From the NCBI RefSeq assembly GCF_028618695.1, contig NZ_JAQIVI010000040.1, forward strand, positions 1 to 6,899: 6,899 nt of DNA, in the 5' to 3' direction. Made by a program: the position numbers and the translations under genes. The notes beneath the pieces are model-generated. The model worked only from the letters and a program-made list of their open reading frames with translations. It was not told the DNA's origin and did not search any database. How positions within the stretch are numbered: position 1 is the stretch's first letter; each line of letters starts with the position of its first letter. Shown in pieces: positions 5,981 through 6,899 of this stretch. The stretch comes from Natrinema soli (GTDB lineage: Archaea > Halobacteriota > Halobacteria > Halobacteriales > Natrialbaceae).

Positions 5981-6129
5981 GTTGTGAGACAGTCTACCTT
6001 TGATCACTCTATATTTCTAGTAGGCTAGGATAGACTTAAGATAGGTCAGCAAAAACAACACCCGTAGGCTGTTCAATACCGAATACAAATCACCCTCCTC
6101 CCATGGAGGGTGATACAGTTGTTCAATCG
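5981..6129. other. Candidate duplex-unwinding region
   Basis: A 149-bp spacer between the inverted ORBs. By hand count the segment 6001-6060 is about 35% GC, below the flanks, and includes ATATTTCTAG and an A-rich AAAAACAACA run. Its position between inverted boxes is where archaeal initiators open the duplex. The right part contains a GC-rich hairpin, described separately. Confidence 0.55.
6089..6114. repeat. 10-bp hairpin beside the unwinding region
   Basis: ATCACCCTCC (6089-6098) and GGAGGGTGAT (6105-6114) form a perfect 10-bp stem with a 6-nt loop (TCCCAT). It lies 18 bp from ORB6. No gene ends next to it, so it may be an origin element or a leftover transcript terminator. Confidence 0.5.
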
Positions 6130-6131
6130 CT

Positions 6132-6150
6132 AACAGCGGAAGTAGTGGGG
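6132..6150 (+). repeat. ORB6, right arm of the inverted pair
   Basis: Plus-strand AACAGCGGAAGTAGTGGGG. It is the only downstream box in this orientation. The match with ORB5 extends across 6130-6156 as a perfect 27-bp inverted repeat. Confidence 0.85.
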
Positions 6151-6243
6151 TGGGTGGGTTCAAGACTTTAGAGGACATCCTTCATATTTCATGAGTCTCA
6201 TCTTGAGTCTATCAATGTCTAACTCGTTATCTCTTTCACTTAT

Positions 6244-6780
6244 CTAAATCCACAGGTTCTCGGCAGTTGGAGTGTTCAGGTACGGCTCAATCGCTTGGAA
6301 TGAGTCCTAGCCACCGACCGCCATGATAACCCTGGGGATTACCTTCTTATCGACGAGAAGATACCGTGCATACCGGCGTCAGAGATCATGAGAACTTACG
6401 TGCTGATAGTCGGCGTCACCCGTCTTGTCGGCTGTGCGCTCTGCTGTACGCTTTATAACTGCTCGTACACCACGCTCGGTGAGATCAACCAGCGGCTCAC
6501 CGCTATCGATATCTTCGGCGTTCTGATAGCGGTGGATGTCATCTTCCACATCCTCCAGAAGATAGGCATCTCGAGGCTTTCCGCCATTGCCCGTGGTATC
6601 TTTCCTTTCAAGAATGCGAAGACGATAGTGCTCCCCGCCGTCGGTTCGTTTGACGTGTTTCGGCTTCACTTGGGGAATTTCGAATGCTCGGAGCCCAACG
6701 TAGCCACCCAACTGGATGATGAGATCGTCGCGATGGTTTGCAGCGGCCCGCCGTAACTCGTCGAGTTCATCGTCGGTCAT
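6244..6780 (-). pseudogene. Short tyrosine recombinase/integrase, broken by two nonsense codons
   Basis: From an ATG at 6780 the frame encodes the catalytic domain of a phage-integrase-family recombinase. Arg31 lies in GYVGLRAFEIP (catalytic Arg I), Lys60 in LERKDTTGN is the probable beta-hairpin Lys, and His131 in SSHDL starts HxLR. Codon 134, which should be the second catalytic Arg, is TGA (6379-6381). The same frame continues with RRYARYLLVDKK and VIPRVIMAVGG, meets TAG at codon 158 (6307-6309) where the family has Trp, then gives DSFQAIEPYLNTPT with the nucleophile Tyr167, and ends at 6244. Both stops need one transition (CGA to TGA, TGG to TAG). Many haloarchaeal recombinases of this type are short and lack the N-terminal core-binding domain, so the start looks native. 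No active enzyme is expected; the longest product is 133 residues without Arg II or Tyr. Confidence 0.85.
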
Positions 6781-6899
6781 CTATACCTTGTATTGATCCT
6801 CTTTCCCGGTTGCTTCGGGTCGCCTGTAAGCTTCTATAGGGATCAGCGCTCTAGTTCATATCTTCACGGTGCGTAGAGACGAGTATGACTGGATGGGGA

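Larger units (their letters stand above)
5554..6156. other. Candidate replication origin (ORB array plus AT-rich unwinding region)
   Basis: Six ORB-like boxes share the 19-bp consensus AACANCGGAANNRRTGGGG. Five lie on the minus strand (5554-5978) and one on the plus strand (6132-6150), with a 149-bp spacer between the inverted pair that contains an AT-rich core. Archaeal origins typically pair an orc1/cdc6 gene with inverted ORBs around a duplex-unwinding element, and haloarchaeal ORBs end in a G-string. From memory the general haloarchaeal core is CAGTGGAAA, close to the CAGCGGAAR seen here. It lies on the 3' side of the initiator gene, whereas most described haloarchaeal origins lie on the promoter side. 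Origin activity is inferred from structure alone. Confidence 0.82.

Noticed and set aside
6885..6899. ATG near the right edge as the start of another gene
   Set aside because: Only five codons are visible and no clear promoter or SD supports it.

Overview
The window reads as a replication and maintenance block of a haloarchaeal (class Halobacteria) replicon: a plasmid, a megaplasmid, or an integrated plasmid. The evidence is very acidic predicted proteins, GC-rich codon use in the intact genes, archaeal TATA-type promoters, an archaeal Orc1/Cdc6 initiator, and origin-recognition-box-like (ORB) repeats ending in a G-string. No rRNA, tRNA, CRISPR array or complete insertion sequence was seen.

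Layout. 1-438: edge and intergenic DNA with no supported gene, a GC-rich hairpin and a pair of 9-bp repeats. 439-1789, minus strand: a two-gene partition operon, a ParA-type ATPase followed by an overlapping small acidic gene with its own Shine-Dalgarno. 1790-2284: the intergenic region upstream of parA, holding four clusters of 9-bp repeats on a strict 9-bp period (typical unit ATCTACATT or TTGTACATT). This is a candidate centromere and/or par operator. 2285-3651, plus strand: a two-gene, 4-nt-overlapping module, a winged-HTH regulator plus a nucleotidyltransferase, resembling the AbiEi/AbiEii type IV toxin-antitoxin system. A TATA box and an inverted-repeat operator sit in front of it. 3652-4260: a spacer with a probable pseudogene (minus strand, two in-frame TGA codons). 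4262-5547: an ORB, a TATA box and the orc1/cdc6 initiator gene. 5554-6156: a candidate replication origin on the 3' side of the initiator gene. It has five ORBs in one orientation, a 149-bp spacer with an AT-rich core, and one inverted ORB forming a perfect 27-bp inverted repeat with the fifth. 6244-6780, minus strand: a short tyrosine-recombinase pseudogene. One nonsense codon replaces the catalytic Arg of the HxLR motif and a second replaces a conserved Trp.

Together the genes make a self-contained replicon kit: replication (Orc1/Cdc6 plus ORBs), segregation (ParA, small partner, 9-bp arrays) and post-segregational stabilisation (toxin-antitoxin). Two decayed genes remain at the joints between modules. 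The most interesting items are the 9-bp phased repeat arrays around the par operon, and the seven-ORB arrangement that brackets the initiator gene and includes its promoter. Assignments rest on reading the sequence and remembered family features; no database search was run.
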